A stretch of 21,615 nucleotides of DNA from UBA3910 sp002391465 (GTDB lineage Bacteria; Bacillota; Limnochordia; Darwinibacteriales; Darwinibacteriaceae), in contig JASGVS010000016.1 of assembly GCA_030054835.1 (NCBI GenBank), forward strand, positions 1-21,615. Reading direction: 5' to 3'. The notes beneath the pieces are model-generated. The model did not search any database and was not told where the DNA came from. It worked only from the letters and a program-made list of their open reading frames with translations. Below, piece by piece: positions 14,740 through 21,615 of this stretch; position 1 is the first letter of the stretch, and each line of letters opens with the position of its first letter. A program made the translations under genes and the position numbers.

Positions 14740-16496
14740 TGCGGATAAAACTTGTTTATGTAATATTGTTTGTTTTTCTGCTCGCGGTGAGCGCTTCTGC
14801 CCAAGGAGCAGCCAAAAAGGCAGATCTTGATCTACAAAGCATGACTGCCCTAGAACTGGCCCTTCAGATGGGTAACGGGATCAACTTGGGTAATACGATG
14901 GAGGCCTATGGCCGACCATATCTGGGAACCAAGGCAGATGTCTCAGAGTATGAGACGTTTTGGGGGCAGCCAGTTACAACTCTCGAAATGATCTTGGCCA
15001 TGAAGGAGGCGGGCTTTGATTCGCTGCGCATCCCTGTGGCTTGGACAAATATGATGGACTATGAAAAAGGCGATTACACCATCAATCCAGCTTATCTTGA
15101 GCGCGTAGAGGAGATTGTAAATTACGCCCTGGCTGCAGATATGTTTGTGATTATCAATGACCATTGGGATGGCGGCTGGTGGGGAATGTTCGGTTCAGCT
15201 AACGCACAGACCCGGAGCGACGCGATGGATTTATTTGTCGCCATGTGGACCCAGATCGGGACCCATTTTCGCGACTATCCCCACCTGTTGATCTTTGAAG
15301 CGGCCAACGAAGAGCTTGGTTCTCGCTTAAATGAGACCAGCATAGCCCAGGATTCGGGCTGGTTGACAGACGATGAGACTTACCAGGTAATGAACGAGAT
15401 CAACCAGCGGTTTGTGGATTTGATCCGGGGACTCGGGGGAAAGAATGGGGACCGTTTCCTCTTGATCCCGGGTTACAACACGGATATAGCGAGAACTATA
15501 GATGAACGCTTTAGAATGCCAAGCGATTCGGCCCAGGATAAGCTTTTGCTCTCTGTCCACTACTACACACCCTGGAGCTACTGCGGCACAGAAGGTGTGA
15601 ACAGTTGGGGAACGGAGCGGGAGTACCAGACTCAAAACGAACTGCTGGCCCAGATGACCAAGTTCACCGAGCAGGGCTACGGCATTGTTTTCGGAGAGTA
15701 TGGTGTCTTGCCCAAGTCGGATGGTTCCCTCAAGAACAACACCCTGGACTTTCTAGCCAACTTCCACGCCAATATGGAGCTCTATGGTTACGTGCCCATG
15801 CTATGGGATACGAGCAGTTTCTTCATTAGAAGAGAGCTAAAGATCGTAGATGAAGGCTTAGCCAGGTTCTTTCGAGAAAGGAGCCTCGCAGCCCGCTCAG
15901 CCCATACTCAGGGGCAGATCAAAGGACAGGCCGCGGCCCATCTGGCCATGGCGTTAGAACTGGCCCGGCAGAGGCACTTAGAGGCCGGCCCGGTGCTTGG
16001 TGCCGGTGGGGAAGCGGTGGCTTGGATTATGTTTGACAGCGGTGATTATCAAATTACCTACAGCGTGGGCGACATTTACACTCCCACATCAAAAACAGAA
16101 GGGGTTATTGCCACCGATGTAGTGATTGATGGTGAGGGGAGACACAGAGTGGCCCTTGATTTCCGGGGAACGGCGCAGGGTTTTGCCAACTCCATCACCT
16201 TCGCAGCGGTGGGAATTGCCCAGGGTGAGCTGCACTTTCCGGGCTATATAATCGACATCAAAGAAGTTCTGATCAATGGCGAGCGCTATCAGATGAGGGG
16301 TAGGCCCTATACTACATCTGACGATGGCATCTGCACGCGGGTCAACCTTTACAATGAGTGGGTGAGGGTCATCCCCGAGGGTATCCGCGTAATCAACCCG
16401 AATTGGCGGCCCTTTGTTACCCCTACCCCTCTCAATAAGCAGAACATCGGGAGAATAGAAACGATAGAAGTGATCTTCGACTTTGTTGCACCTTAA
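14739..16496 (+). CDS. Secreted GH5 endo-beta-glucanase (possible xyloglucanase) with C-terminal NLYNEW module
   Basis: A 585-residue exported glycoside hydrolase. The signal peptide is at about 1-21 (ASA cleavage). The GH5 barrel spans about 32-382 and shows NGINLGNTMEA (46-56), R97 in LRIPV, H142 in NDHWD, acid/base E191 in EAANE, H274 in SVHYY, nucleophile E320 in VFGEYG and W356 near the end. The NLGNT opening resembles GH5 subfamily 4, which includes cellulases and xyloglucanases; this subfamily placement is inferred. An Ala/Gln/Arg-rich, helix-prone linker (about 383-424) leads to one NLYNEW module (about 426-585, signature 536-541), the same module repeated four times in the first protein of the operon. 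No dockerin or anchor is seen, so it should be free or held by its module. ATG with AGAGGGA upstream, overlapping the DUF624 stop by one base. Confidence 0.92.
   Translation: MRIKLVYVILFVFLLAVSASAQGAAKKADLDLQSMTALELALQMGNGINLGNTMEAYGRPYLGTKADVSEYETFWGQPVTTLEMILAMKEAGFDSLRIPVAWTNMMDYEKGDYTINPAYLERVEEIVNYALAADMFVIINDHWDGGWWGMFGSANAQTRSDAMDLFVAMWTQIGTHFRDYPHLLIFEAANEELGSRLNETSIAQDSGWLTDDETYQVMNEINQRFVDLIRGLGGKNGDRFLLIPGYNTDIARTIDERFRMPSDSAQDKLLLSVHYYTPWSYCGTEGVNSWGTEREYQTQNELLAQMTKFTEQGYGIVFGEYGVLPKSDGSLKNNTLDFLANFHANMELYGYVPMLWDTSSFFIRRELKIVDEGLARFFRERSLAARSAHTQGQIKGQAAAHLAMALELARQRHLEAGPVLGAGGEAVAWIMFDSGDYQITYSVGDIYTPTSKTEGVIATDVVIDGEGRHRVALDFRGTAQGFANSITFAAVGIAQGELHFPGYIIDIKEVLINGERYQMRGRPYTTSDDGICTRVNLYNEWVRVIPEGIRVINPNWRPFVTPTPLNKQNIGRIETIEVIFDFVAP
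16014..16493 (+). repeat. NLYNEW module 5, at the C-terminus of the GH5 enzyme
   Basis: Residues 426-585 of the GH5 protein. It has GEGRHRVALDF, QGELHF, VLING, PYTTSDDG and TRVNLYNEW, followed by ETIEVIFDF, in the same order as modules 1 and 2 of the secreted protein at 7836. It replaces the position usually held by a carbohydrate-binding module. Confidence 0.75.
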
Positions 16497-16535
16497 AATA
16501 TGGGCGAATGAGGATCTGAGAGAAAGGGGAGCACA

Positions 16536-18884
16536 ATGAAATTCAGCAACGGGCAGTGGCTGCTGCAGGAGGGCTGCGAAGTTTTCAGCCCCCAAGAAGT
16601 CTACTTCGAAAAAGTAGTCGATAATAAGTTGGTTCTCACCTGTCCAACCAAGCGTATTAACCACCGAGGAGATACCTTAGGGGGAGTAAACTTAACGATT
16701 GAGATTTCCGCTCCCCTGGAAGAGGTAATTCGAGTCCGGACCTACCACTATAAAGGTGTGGTAAAAAGACAGCCTGAGTTTGACCTGAACCTTCAGGGGG
16801 GTACGCTGGACTACAGCTCGAATTGGGACGAAATTATTGTGACAAGCGGAACACTGAGGCTTGTAATCGACAAGCAGAGCTGGTCTATGCGTTATTATCG
16901 CGGCGATGAACTGATAACCCAATCCAGCGGCCGGGATTTAGGGTACGTGAAACGGGACTGGAAAGGCTTTGCCTATGATCAGCCCACCTATGAAAACAGC
17001 TTCATGCAGCAGCATTTAAGCCTGTCCGTTGGGGAGTTGGTGTATGGTACAGGGGAGAGGTTTACACCTTTCGTCAAGAACGGGCAGTCCATCGATATCT
17101 GGAACGAGGATGGGGGAACAGCAACGCACCAGGCCTACAAAAACATACCATTCTATCTAACGAACAACGGCTACGGAGTGTTTGTAAACCATCCTGAGCT
17201 CGTCTCCTTTGAGATTGGCAGTGAGTACGTCAATAAGGTGGGCTTCGCCGTCCACGGGCAGTCTTTGGACTACTTTTTTATTAACGGCCCGACCATGAAA
17301 CAAGTGTTGGAGAGATACACAGACTTGACAGGAAAGCCCACACTGCCGAAGGCGTGGACCTACGGGCTGTGGCTGTCCACCTCCTTTACCACCAACTACG
17401 ACGAGGAAACGGTGCTCAGTTTCATCAACGGTATGTTGGCAAGGGACATTCCCCTGGAAGTGTTCCATTTTGATTGTTTTTGGATGAAGGACTTTCATTG
17501 GTGTGATTTTACCTGGGATGGGCGTGTGTTTTCAGATCCCCGGAAACTGCTGAAGAAAATTAAAGACCTGGGTATTAGGACCTGTGTCTGGATTAATCCC
17601 TATATCGCTCAAGAGTCCCATCTGTTCGATGAGGGCATGGAACACGGCTATTTCCTCAAACGGGAAAACGGGGATGTGTGGCAGTGGGATATGTGGCAGC
17701 CTGGTATGGCCATAGTGGACTTTACGAATCCGGAAGCCTGCCGCTGGTACCGCAGCAAGCTCGAGCAGCTCTTGGATATGGGTGTGGACTGCTTCAAAAC
17801 GGACTTTGGCGAAAGAATACCCACTGACGTTGTCTATTACAACGGAGCCGATCCCCATAAAATGCACAACTACTACGCCTATCTATACAATAAGGTGGTT
17901 TACGAACTGCTCCAGGAAAAACGGGGCAAAGATGATGCCATTTTATTCGCCCGCTCAGCTACTGCGGGCGGTCAGAAGTTTCCCGTGCATTGGGGAGGCG
18001 ACTGCTGGAGCAACTATGAATCAATGGCAGAAAGCCTCCGGGGAGGACTATCACTGCAGATGTCAGGCTTCGGTTATTGGAGCCACGACATTGGCGGCTT
18101 TGAAAGCACATCTTCCGCGGATGTCTACAAGAGATGGTGCGCTTTTGGCCTCTTGTCATCCCATTCCCGGCTCCATGGTAGTACTTCCTATCGTGTACCC
18201 TGGCTCTATGATGAAGAGGCAGTGGATGTGCTGCGGAAGTTCACAAAATTGAAGGCCGGTCTGATGCCTTATATCTACTCCATCTCCAAAACGGCCAGCA
18301 AAAAGGGCATTCCCACCATGCGGAGCATGGTACTGGAGTTTACGGAAGACCGCAATACCCATTACCTGGACCGTCAATATATGCTGGGTGACGCCCTCCT
18401 GGTGGCTCCCATCTTTGCTGAAACGGGCGAGGTAGAATACTACCTGCCTCCGGGTAAGTGGACGAACTACTTCACCAGGGGGAATGTGCCGGGCTATCAA
18501 TGGCATAAAGAACAGCACGACTACTTCTCCCTACCCCTGTTGGTGAGGGAAAACACCATCCTGCCTGTGGGAGCCACCGACAACTCCTTTGAGTACGATT
18601 TTGCATATAACGTGGACCTGCAGGTTTATAACCTCATCGACAACAAGCCTTGTTCACGGACCGTTTACGGGCCAAACGGCGATTCCGAGCTGCAGATCAC
18701 CATCGTGAAAGAAGAAGGTGAGATCAAGGTTACGCTCAAGGCCGCAAAACCATGCCGACTGACCTTCGTCAATCTCAAGGTATCCCATCCGAAGCTTGCT
18801 GTTCGTTACGAGGGGGGAAGTTCTGTGGTGGATTTAGCAGGTGATCTCTCGGAAGAGCAGATACTGTTCTCTATCTCCTCTTAA
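16536..18884 (+). CDS. yicI: GH31 alpha-xylosidase (YicI type)
   Basis: A 782-residue cytoplasmic glycosidase (no signal peptide), close in length to E. coli YicI (772). The N-terminal beta domain covers about 1-250 and includes GTGERFTPFVKNG. The barrel carries the catalytic nucleophile D423 in KTDFGERIPTDVVYYNG and the acid/base D489 in VHWGGDC, with FGYWSHDIGGFE following, and a beta-rich C-terminal part. KTDFGERIPTDV is the YicI-type active-site signature, separating it from GH31 alpha-glucosidases. Known function: removal of alpha-1,6-linked xylose from the non-reducing end of xyloglucan oligosaccharides. It is last in the operon, 39 bases after the GH5 stop, ATG with AAAGGGG upstream. 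Its cell location next to the importer suggests that xylose-decorated fragments are imported whole. The symbol is by similarity only. Confidence 0.93.
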   Translation: MKFSNGQWLLQEGCEVFSPQEVYFEKVVDNKLVLTCPTKRINHRGDTLGGVNLTIEISAPLEEVIRVRTYHYKGVVKRQPEFDLNLQGGTLDYSSNWDEIIVTSGTLRLVIDKQSWSMRYYRGDELITQSSGRDLGYVKRDWKGFAYDQPTYENSFMQQHLSLSVGELVYGTGERFTPFVKNGQSIDIWNEDGGTATHQAYKNIPFYLTNNGYGVFVNHPELVSFEIGSEYVNKVGFAVHGQSLDYFFINGPTMKQVLERYTDLTGKPTLPKAWTYGLWLSTSFTTNYDEETVLSFINGMLARDIPLEVFHFDCFWMKDFHWCDFTWDGRVFSDPRKLLKKIKDLGIRTCVWINPYIAQESHLFDEGMEHGYFLKRENGDVWQWDMWQPGMAIVDFTNPEACRWYRSKLEQLLDMGVDCFKTDFGERIPTDVVYYNGADPHKMHNYYAYLYNKVVYELLQEKRGKDDAILFARSATAGGQKFPVHWGGDCWSNYESMAESLRGGLSLQMSGFGYWSHDIGGFESTSSADVYKRWCAFGLLSSHSRLHGSTSYRVPWLYDEEAVDVLRKFTKLKAGLMPYIYSISKTASKKGIPTMRSMVLEFTEDRNTHYLDRQYMLGDALLVAPIFAETGEVEYYLPPGKWTNYFTRGNVPGYQWHKEQHDYFSLPLLVRENTILPVGATDNSFEYDFAYNVDLQVYNLIDNKPCSRTVYGPNGDSELQITIVKEEGEIKVTLKAAKPCRLTFVNLKVSHPKLAVRYEGGSSVVDLAGDLSEEQILFSISS

Positions 18885-18886
18885 GC

Positions 18887-18920
18887 AGGACAGCGCCAGT
18901 CACAGACTGGCGCTGCTCCT
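18887..18920 (+). terminator. Stem-loop terminator ending the operon
   Basis: CAGCGCCAGTC (18891-18901) pairs perfectly with GACTGGCGCTG (18905-18915) across ACA, and AGGA/TCCT extends it past one bulged base to about 15 pairs. It begins two bases after the GH31 stop codon. There is no T-run after it, so termination may be imperfect, but the position supports an operon end or RNA-stabilising role. Confidence 0.65.
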
Positions 18921-18997
18921 ACATGGGGGAAGACGAGATGAGTCCCTTCTTTAGACAGCTGAGTTGGCCTTGAGGGCAAGCAAGGGAGGGTGTTAGC

Positions 18998-19411
18998 GTG
19001 GAAATTAAGCGACTTTTCCAAAGGGATTCGGCCCTAGTTGTACGGTTGTTTCGAGAAGCTGGAATGGAAATAGATAGGGTGAACGAGCGGTTCTTCCAGG
19101 AGGATAACATCCTGCTTGTGGCCAAGAAGGATGGGGAACCGGCAGGGTTTTTGTATGCCCATCTCCTAGAGATGCCACATTCAACCCGCCCCAAGTTGTT
19201 TTTGTATTCCATAGACGTATTCCCTCAGTTTCAACAGCAAGGAATCGGTATTGCTTTGATCGAAGAACTAAAGAGGATAGGCGTTAGTAAGAATTGCTCT
19301 GAAATATTCGTTCTCACGAATGAAAACAATACAGCCGCAAACAGGCTTTACCAGCGGACAGGGGGAGTAAGGGAGAACCCTGATGATGTTATGTATGTAT
19401 ATCCGCTGTGA
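18998..19411 (+). CDS. GNAT family N-acetyltransferase (AAC(3)-I-like)
   Basis: A 137-residue single-domain acetyl-CoA-dependent transferase. The GNAT core is visible: a strand FLYSIDVFPQF (68-78) leading to the acetyl-CoA loop Q79-x-x-G82-x-G84 and helix IALIEELKRIG, then VLTNENNTAANRLYQRTGG and the closing strand DDVMYVYPL. The arrangement IDVFPQFQQQGIG and the C-terminal DVMYVYP resemble the aminoglycoside 3-N-acetyltransferase I group, but members of that group are diverse and drug resistance cannot be concluded. GTG start with AGGGAGGG upstream. It is the first gene after the operon terminator, and no clear promoter was seen in front of it. Confidence 0.82.
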   Translation: MEIKRLFQRDSALVVRLFREAGMEIDRVNERFFQEDNILLVAKKDGEPAGFLYAHLLEMPHSTRPKLFLYSIDVFPQFQQQGIGIALIEELKRIGVSKNCSEIFVLTNENNTAANRLYQRTGGVRENPDDVMYVYPL

Positions 19412-19439
19412 CAGTTCTAGATAGATTTGGGTGACATGG

Positions 19440-19979
19440 ATGCTTGAAGGTATGACGATTGAACGACCGGTCGGTACAGATCTTGAGTCTGCTTATGACG
19501 TGTTTGAACAGTCCATTAATCTGGCTTTTCAACGGGAAGGTATTACAGACGAGGCAGCGGAGGAGATCGAGTACAAAAAGGAGCTCATCCGCAGATCTGT
19601 GCAGGATAGCGATTCGGACATGGTTTTTCTAGTGGCCAAACTGGAGGAAAGGGTTATCGGTACTATTTCCTTTGGCCCCTGCGGCGATGACATTAGAATC
19701 TGCACAAACAACGAGCTCGATCACTTGGGCGAGCTGGGCAGTATCTACATCCTGCCCGAATTTCAAGGTAAGGGAGTAGCCTCGGGCCTAATTCAAGCCA
19801 TGGTCAAACACCTCCAGAGTGAGGGTGTGGAGCAGTTTTGCCTGGACTGCGGCTTGGCACTTGCCCAAAAGGTCTGGTTAAGGAAATTCGGTGCGCCGTA
19901 TGTGGTGGCTAAAGACTACTGGGGTAACGGCACCGATCATCTGGTTTGGCTGTGTAATGTGGCCGACTACGTAGACTGA
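19440..19979 (+). CDS. GNAT family N-acetyltransferase
   Basis: About 179 residues in the GNAT fold. Strand LGSIYILPEF leads into the acetyl-CoA loop Q109-G-K-G112-V-A114 and helix SGLIQAMVKHL, and the C-terminal half holds the expected AQKVWLRKFGAPYVV segment. Substrate unknown. The start is uncertain: GTG 19431, ATG 19440 and ATG 19452 are in frame; none has a strong ribosome site and 19440 is a compromise. It lies 28 bases after the preceding GNAT gene, to which it is only distantly similar, and 26 bases before the phosphatase gene, so the three may be transcribed together. Confidence 0.8.
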   Translation: MLEGMTIERPVGTDLESAYDVFEQSINLAFQREGITDEAAEEIEYKKELIRRSVQDSDSDMVFLVAKLEERVIGTISFGPCGDDIRICTNNELDHLGELGSIYILPEFQGKGVASGLIQAMVKHLQSEGVEQFCLDCGLALAQKVWLRKFGAPYVVAKDYWGNGTDHLVWLCNVADYVD

Positions 19980-20005
19980 TCTTGGGTGAGGTCGAGGAGG
20001 CTTCC

Positions 20006-20569
20006 ATGGACAGAACCACCATTTACTTCGTTCGCCATGCAGAATCGGATGTCAGTGTTCGGGATGACCTTACACGTCCCTTGACCGCCAGAGGGGAGGC
20101 GGATGCGCTTAGGGTTACAACTGCCCTTAAAGGCCTAGATATAGCGCGGGTCTATTCCAGCCCATATAAAAGGGCGGTTGACACAGTGCGAGATTTAGCC
20201 CAGACTCTCGGGCTTGAGATCATTACCATAGACGATCTGAGGGAACGGGCTGTAGGCGGGTGGGTGGAGGACTTCGTAGGCTTTGCGAAAAAGCAGTGGT
20301 CAGATTTCTCCTTTAAGCTGCCCGGCGGTGAGTCTCCGGGTGAAGTGCAGGTGCGCAATGTGGCTGCTGTACTTAAAATGGCTGCAGAAAACCCTGGTAC
20401 GAGCATAGTAATCGGAACCCACGGCACCGCTGTAAGCACCATAATCAACTACTTCAACCCTGCCTTTGGCTTTGCCGATTTCTACAGTATCATTGATAAA
20501 ACGTCCTACATTCTTCGCTGTGTCTTTCAAGGGCAGGTGTTGCTTAGCATCGAAGAAATCGGGTATTGA
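20006..20569 (+). CDS. Histidine phosphatase family protein (phosphoglycerate mutase-like)
   Basis: A 187-residue phosphohydrolase of the histidine phosphatase superfamily, which forms a phosphohistidine intermediate. The catalytic RHG-type motif reads RHA here, R10-H11 in YFVRHAES. The other core residues are R56 (SSPYKRAVDT), E80 (LRERAVGGW) and the second histidine H139 in IGTHGTA. Length fits small members such as CobC-like or broad phosphatases; the real substrate cannot be told. The ATG at 20006 is chosen because GAGGAGG lies five bases before it; the frame is open back to a TTG at 19982, which has no ribosome site. Cytoplasmic, and probably cotranscribed with the GNAT genes. Confidence 0.88.
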   Translation: MDRTTIYFVRHAESDVSVRDDLTRPLTARGEADALRVTTALKGLDIARVYSSPYKRAVDTVRDLAQTLGLEIITIDDLRERAVGGWVEDFVGFAKKQWSDFSFKLPGGESPGEVQVRNVAAVLKMAAENPGTSIVIGTHGTAVSTIINYFNPAFGFADFYSIIDKTSYILRCVFQGQVLLSIEEIGY

Positions 20570-20693
20570 GATATCAGCTACTGAACGTAGGAAACAGGTG
20601 AGGGAAGACAGAAGTAACCCTGACTGGCTCCGGATCATCTGCAAAGGAACTGACACTGTCCTGGAGAGAATGAGAATTTTAAGCTTATTTTTA

Positions 20694-20728
20694 ATAAAAA
20701 AGAAGGCTGGGCACTAGCCAAGCCTTCT
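20694..20728 (-). terminator. Intrinsic terminator of the minus-strand thioredoxin-like gene
   Basis: AGAAGGCT (20701-20708) pairs with AGCCTTCT (20721-20728), with inner GGC/GCC pairs and loop ACTA. Read on the minus strand the stem is followed by a run of T (complement of 20694-20702), so it works best for leftward transcription. It may also block rightward read-through from the phosphatase gene, but that side has no T-run. Confidence 0.8.
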
Positions 20729-20805
20729 GAAGAGGTTATATACCAGCACTTAGGCTCAAAATAGTCTTACTCTGAAACGTTCGATACTTGATATTCATTC
20801 AAGAG

Positions 20806-21173
20806 CTACTTATTGTTCGTTAGCTCATGGAGTAGTTCAACCTCAAATCCGCTCGAATATCCCGTCCGTTGCCAAATGGCCCCGCCTGCCTCGTCAAGTA
20901 ACACCAGGAACGGGAGCGCCATGATACCCAGGCTGTTTGTAATACTCCGGTCAACATAAAGAAGTACTCTTGTGTTATCGAATGCCTGGAACAGAGACGG
21001 GCTTTCGCGAGTATAGACAACAAGCATCGGCGGAAGACCAGGATTGCCGATACTACCTGCACCCCAGAGTGATCGGTACTCACACTCGCCATTACTAATG
21101 CAGAACTCTGCACGAGTACTGGCACCAGAAGAAAAACCAGAATAGCCAAATCTCTCTTTTTCAGAACCCTCAC
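20806..21173 (-). pseudogene. Thioredoxin-fold (TlpA/redoxin-like) exported protein, apparently frameshifted
   Basis: Two minus-strand frames share one gene-like unit. From a GTG at 21173, with AGGG seven bases upstream, one frame starts with a convincing signal peptide or membrane anchor (KKRDLAILVFLLVPVLVQSS) but loses sense after about 45 codons. A second frame, readable from about 21060 to the TAG at 20806, carries PPMLVVYTRESP, LLYVDRSITNSLGI, the cis-proline segment ALPFLVLLDEAGG and a final helix, which is the C-terminal half of a thioredoxin fold. No CxxC is seen. Joining them needs a frameshift near 21060-21100 and would give about 120 residues. A promoter-like TTGACA/TAAAAA and an intrinsic terminator frame the unit. 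Alternatively the second frame starts at TTG 21189 as a 127-residue protein without export signal. Confidence 0.45.
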
Positions 21174-21231
21174 ACTCTAACCCTAGCAATATTTCTCGCT
21201 CACCAAATTCTTGGTGAATAACAACACTCCG

Positions 21232-21261
21232 TTTTTAAATGCAGGTGTTTCAGATTGTCAA
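21232..21261 (-). promoter_or_regulatory. Promoter for the minus-strand thioredoxin-like gene
   Basis: On the minus strand a perfect TTGACA (21261-21256) is followed after 18 bases by TAAAAA (21237-21232), four of six matches to TATAAT. The start would fall near 21225, about 50 bases before the GTG at 21173. Confidence 0.5.
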
Positions 21262-21588
21262 CACTGCAATGTTGATGTGGTGTTCATCTTGCCTTCGAGT
21301 TTTCGCTGTTCAAGGAAACAAGATAAAAGACGAATCAAGGCAACAACAGGTTCGAAGAGGCCGAATAAATCCATAGTTTTGGTTGTGGCAACCTAATTTG
21401 ACGATCTTTGGAATATAGGTGGTAAGGAACAGCAATACGAAGCACTATGCCTATGATAAGCCACACTCTAGAGATCCAGTACACAATTCCAGCTCCTTTC
21501 TAGACGATGTTGTCGACATATGAGCGCGTTTGTCATATTGATGTCCTTCTAGTCCAGTTAGGGAGAAAACGGGAGAGGGTTAAAGTGT
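21262..21588. other. Right-end region without a supported gene
   Basis: Short open frames exist on both strands (for example a 38-codon minus-strand frame from an ATG at 21374 to 21258), but none has a ribosome site or a recognisable motif. I see no RNA gene or repeat here. Confidence 0.5.
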
Positions 21589-21615
21589 GGGAGGGAAGCT
21601 GAACGGCTCCCTCCC
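21589..21615 (+). terminator. GC-rich hairpin at the window edge, possible terminator
   Basis: GGGAGGGA (21589-21596) pairs with TCCCTCCC (21608-21615) and GC/GC extends it past one bulged A around loop TGAACG, giving ten pairs. The window stops at the last paired base, so whether a T-run follows is unknown. Confidence 0.4.

Noticed and set aside
16089..16664. A 191-codon minus-strand frame across the GH5/GH31 junction
   Set aside because: It runs opposite to two clear genes and across their ribosome site; no motif or start signal.
18891..18915. The 11-pair palindrome considered as an operator or attachment site
   Set aside because: Its position directly after the last operon gene fits a terminator or RNA-stabilising stem better; no integrase or duplicated site is seen.
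20466..20717. An 83-codon plus-strand frame at the end of the phosphatase gene
   Set aside because: It overlaps the phosphatase in another frame and runs into the terminator hairpin.
21211..21396. Small plus-strand frame with several cysteines, and an opposite 38-codon frame (21374-21258)
   Set aside because: No ribosome site for either; the region covers the likely minus-strand promoter of the thioredoxin-like gene.
1..21615. CRISPR arrays, tRNA or rRNA genes, prophage genes, replication origins
   Set aside because: No regularly spaced repeats, no cloverleaf-like sequence and no phage or replication genes were found by eye.

Overview
The window looks like chromosomal DNA of a plant-polysaccharide-degrading member of the Bacillota (Firmicutes). 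The grounds are strong AGGAGG-type ribosome sites, frequent GTG starts, sigma-A-like promoters, a YesM/YesN-type two-component pair, LplB/YtcP-type sugar ABC permeases, a DUF624 (YesL-like) membrane protein and lipoprotein solute-binding proteins. Genus cannot be told from the sequence.

Left flank (1-1432): the first 20 codons of an IS3-family orfA transposase run leftwards out of the window. About 1.3 kb follows with no convincing gene, apart from a doubtful zinc-ribbon-like ORF and two hairpins. Then comes a complete M20D amidohydrolase (1433-2578) closed by a clear intrinsic terminator.

Core (2700-18920): a putative oligosaccharide, probably xyloglucan, utilisation locus. Unit one has its own extended -10 promoter and carries a sensor kinase, an AraC-type response regulator and a solute-binding lipoprotein overlapping the regulator. 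This resembles a three-component sugar-sensing unit. After a weak terminator a second promoter starts unit two: a secreted protein made only of four copies of a beta-rich module, a large stem-loop, two permeases, a second paralogous binding lipoprotein, a DUF624 protein, a secreted GH5 endoglucanase ending in a fifth copy of the same module, and a cytoplasmic GH31 enzyme with the YicI alpha-xylosidase active site. The working model is that the GH5 enzyme cuts the polymer outside, the importer takes in decorated oligosaccharides (an ATPase must come from elsewhere), and the GH31 enzyme removes xylose inside.

Right flank (18998-21615): two unrelated GNAT acetyltransferases and a histidine phosphatase in close series. 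A convergent minus-strand thioredoxin-fold gene follows that appears frameshifted but still has a promoter-like sequence and a terminator. The window ends in about 350 bases without a supported gene and a hairpin at the very edge.

The most novel element is the repeated NLYNEW-containing module, present five times in two secreted proteins and not a family I can name.
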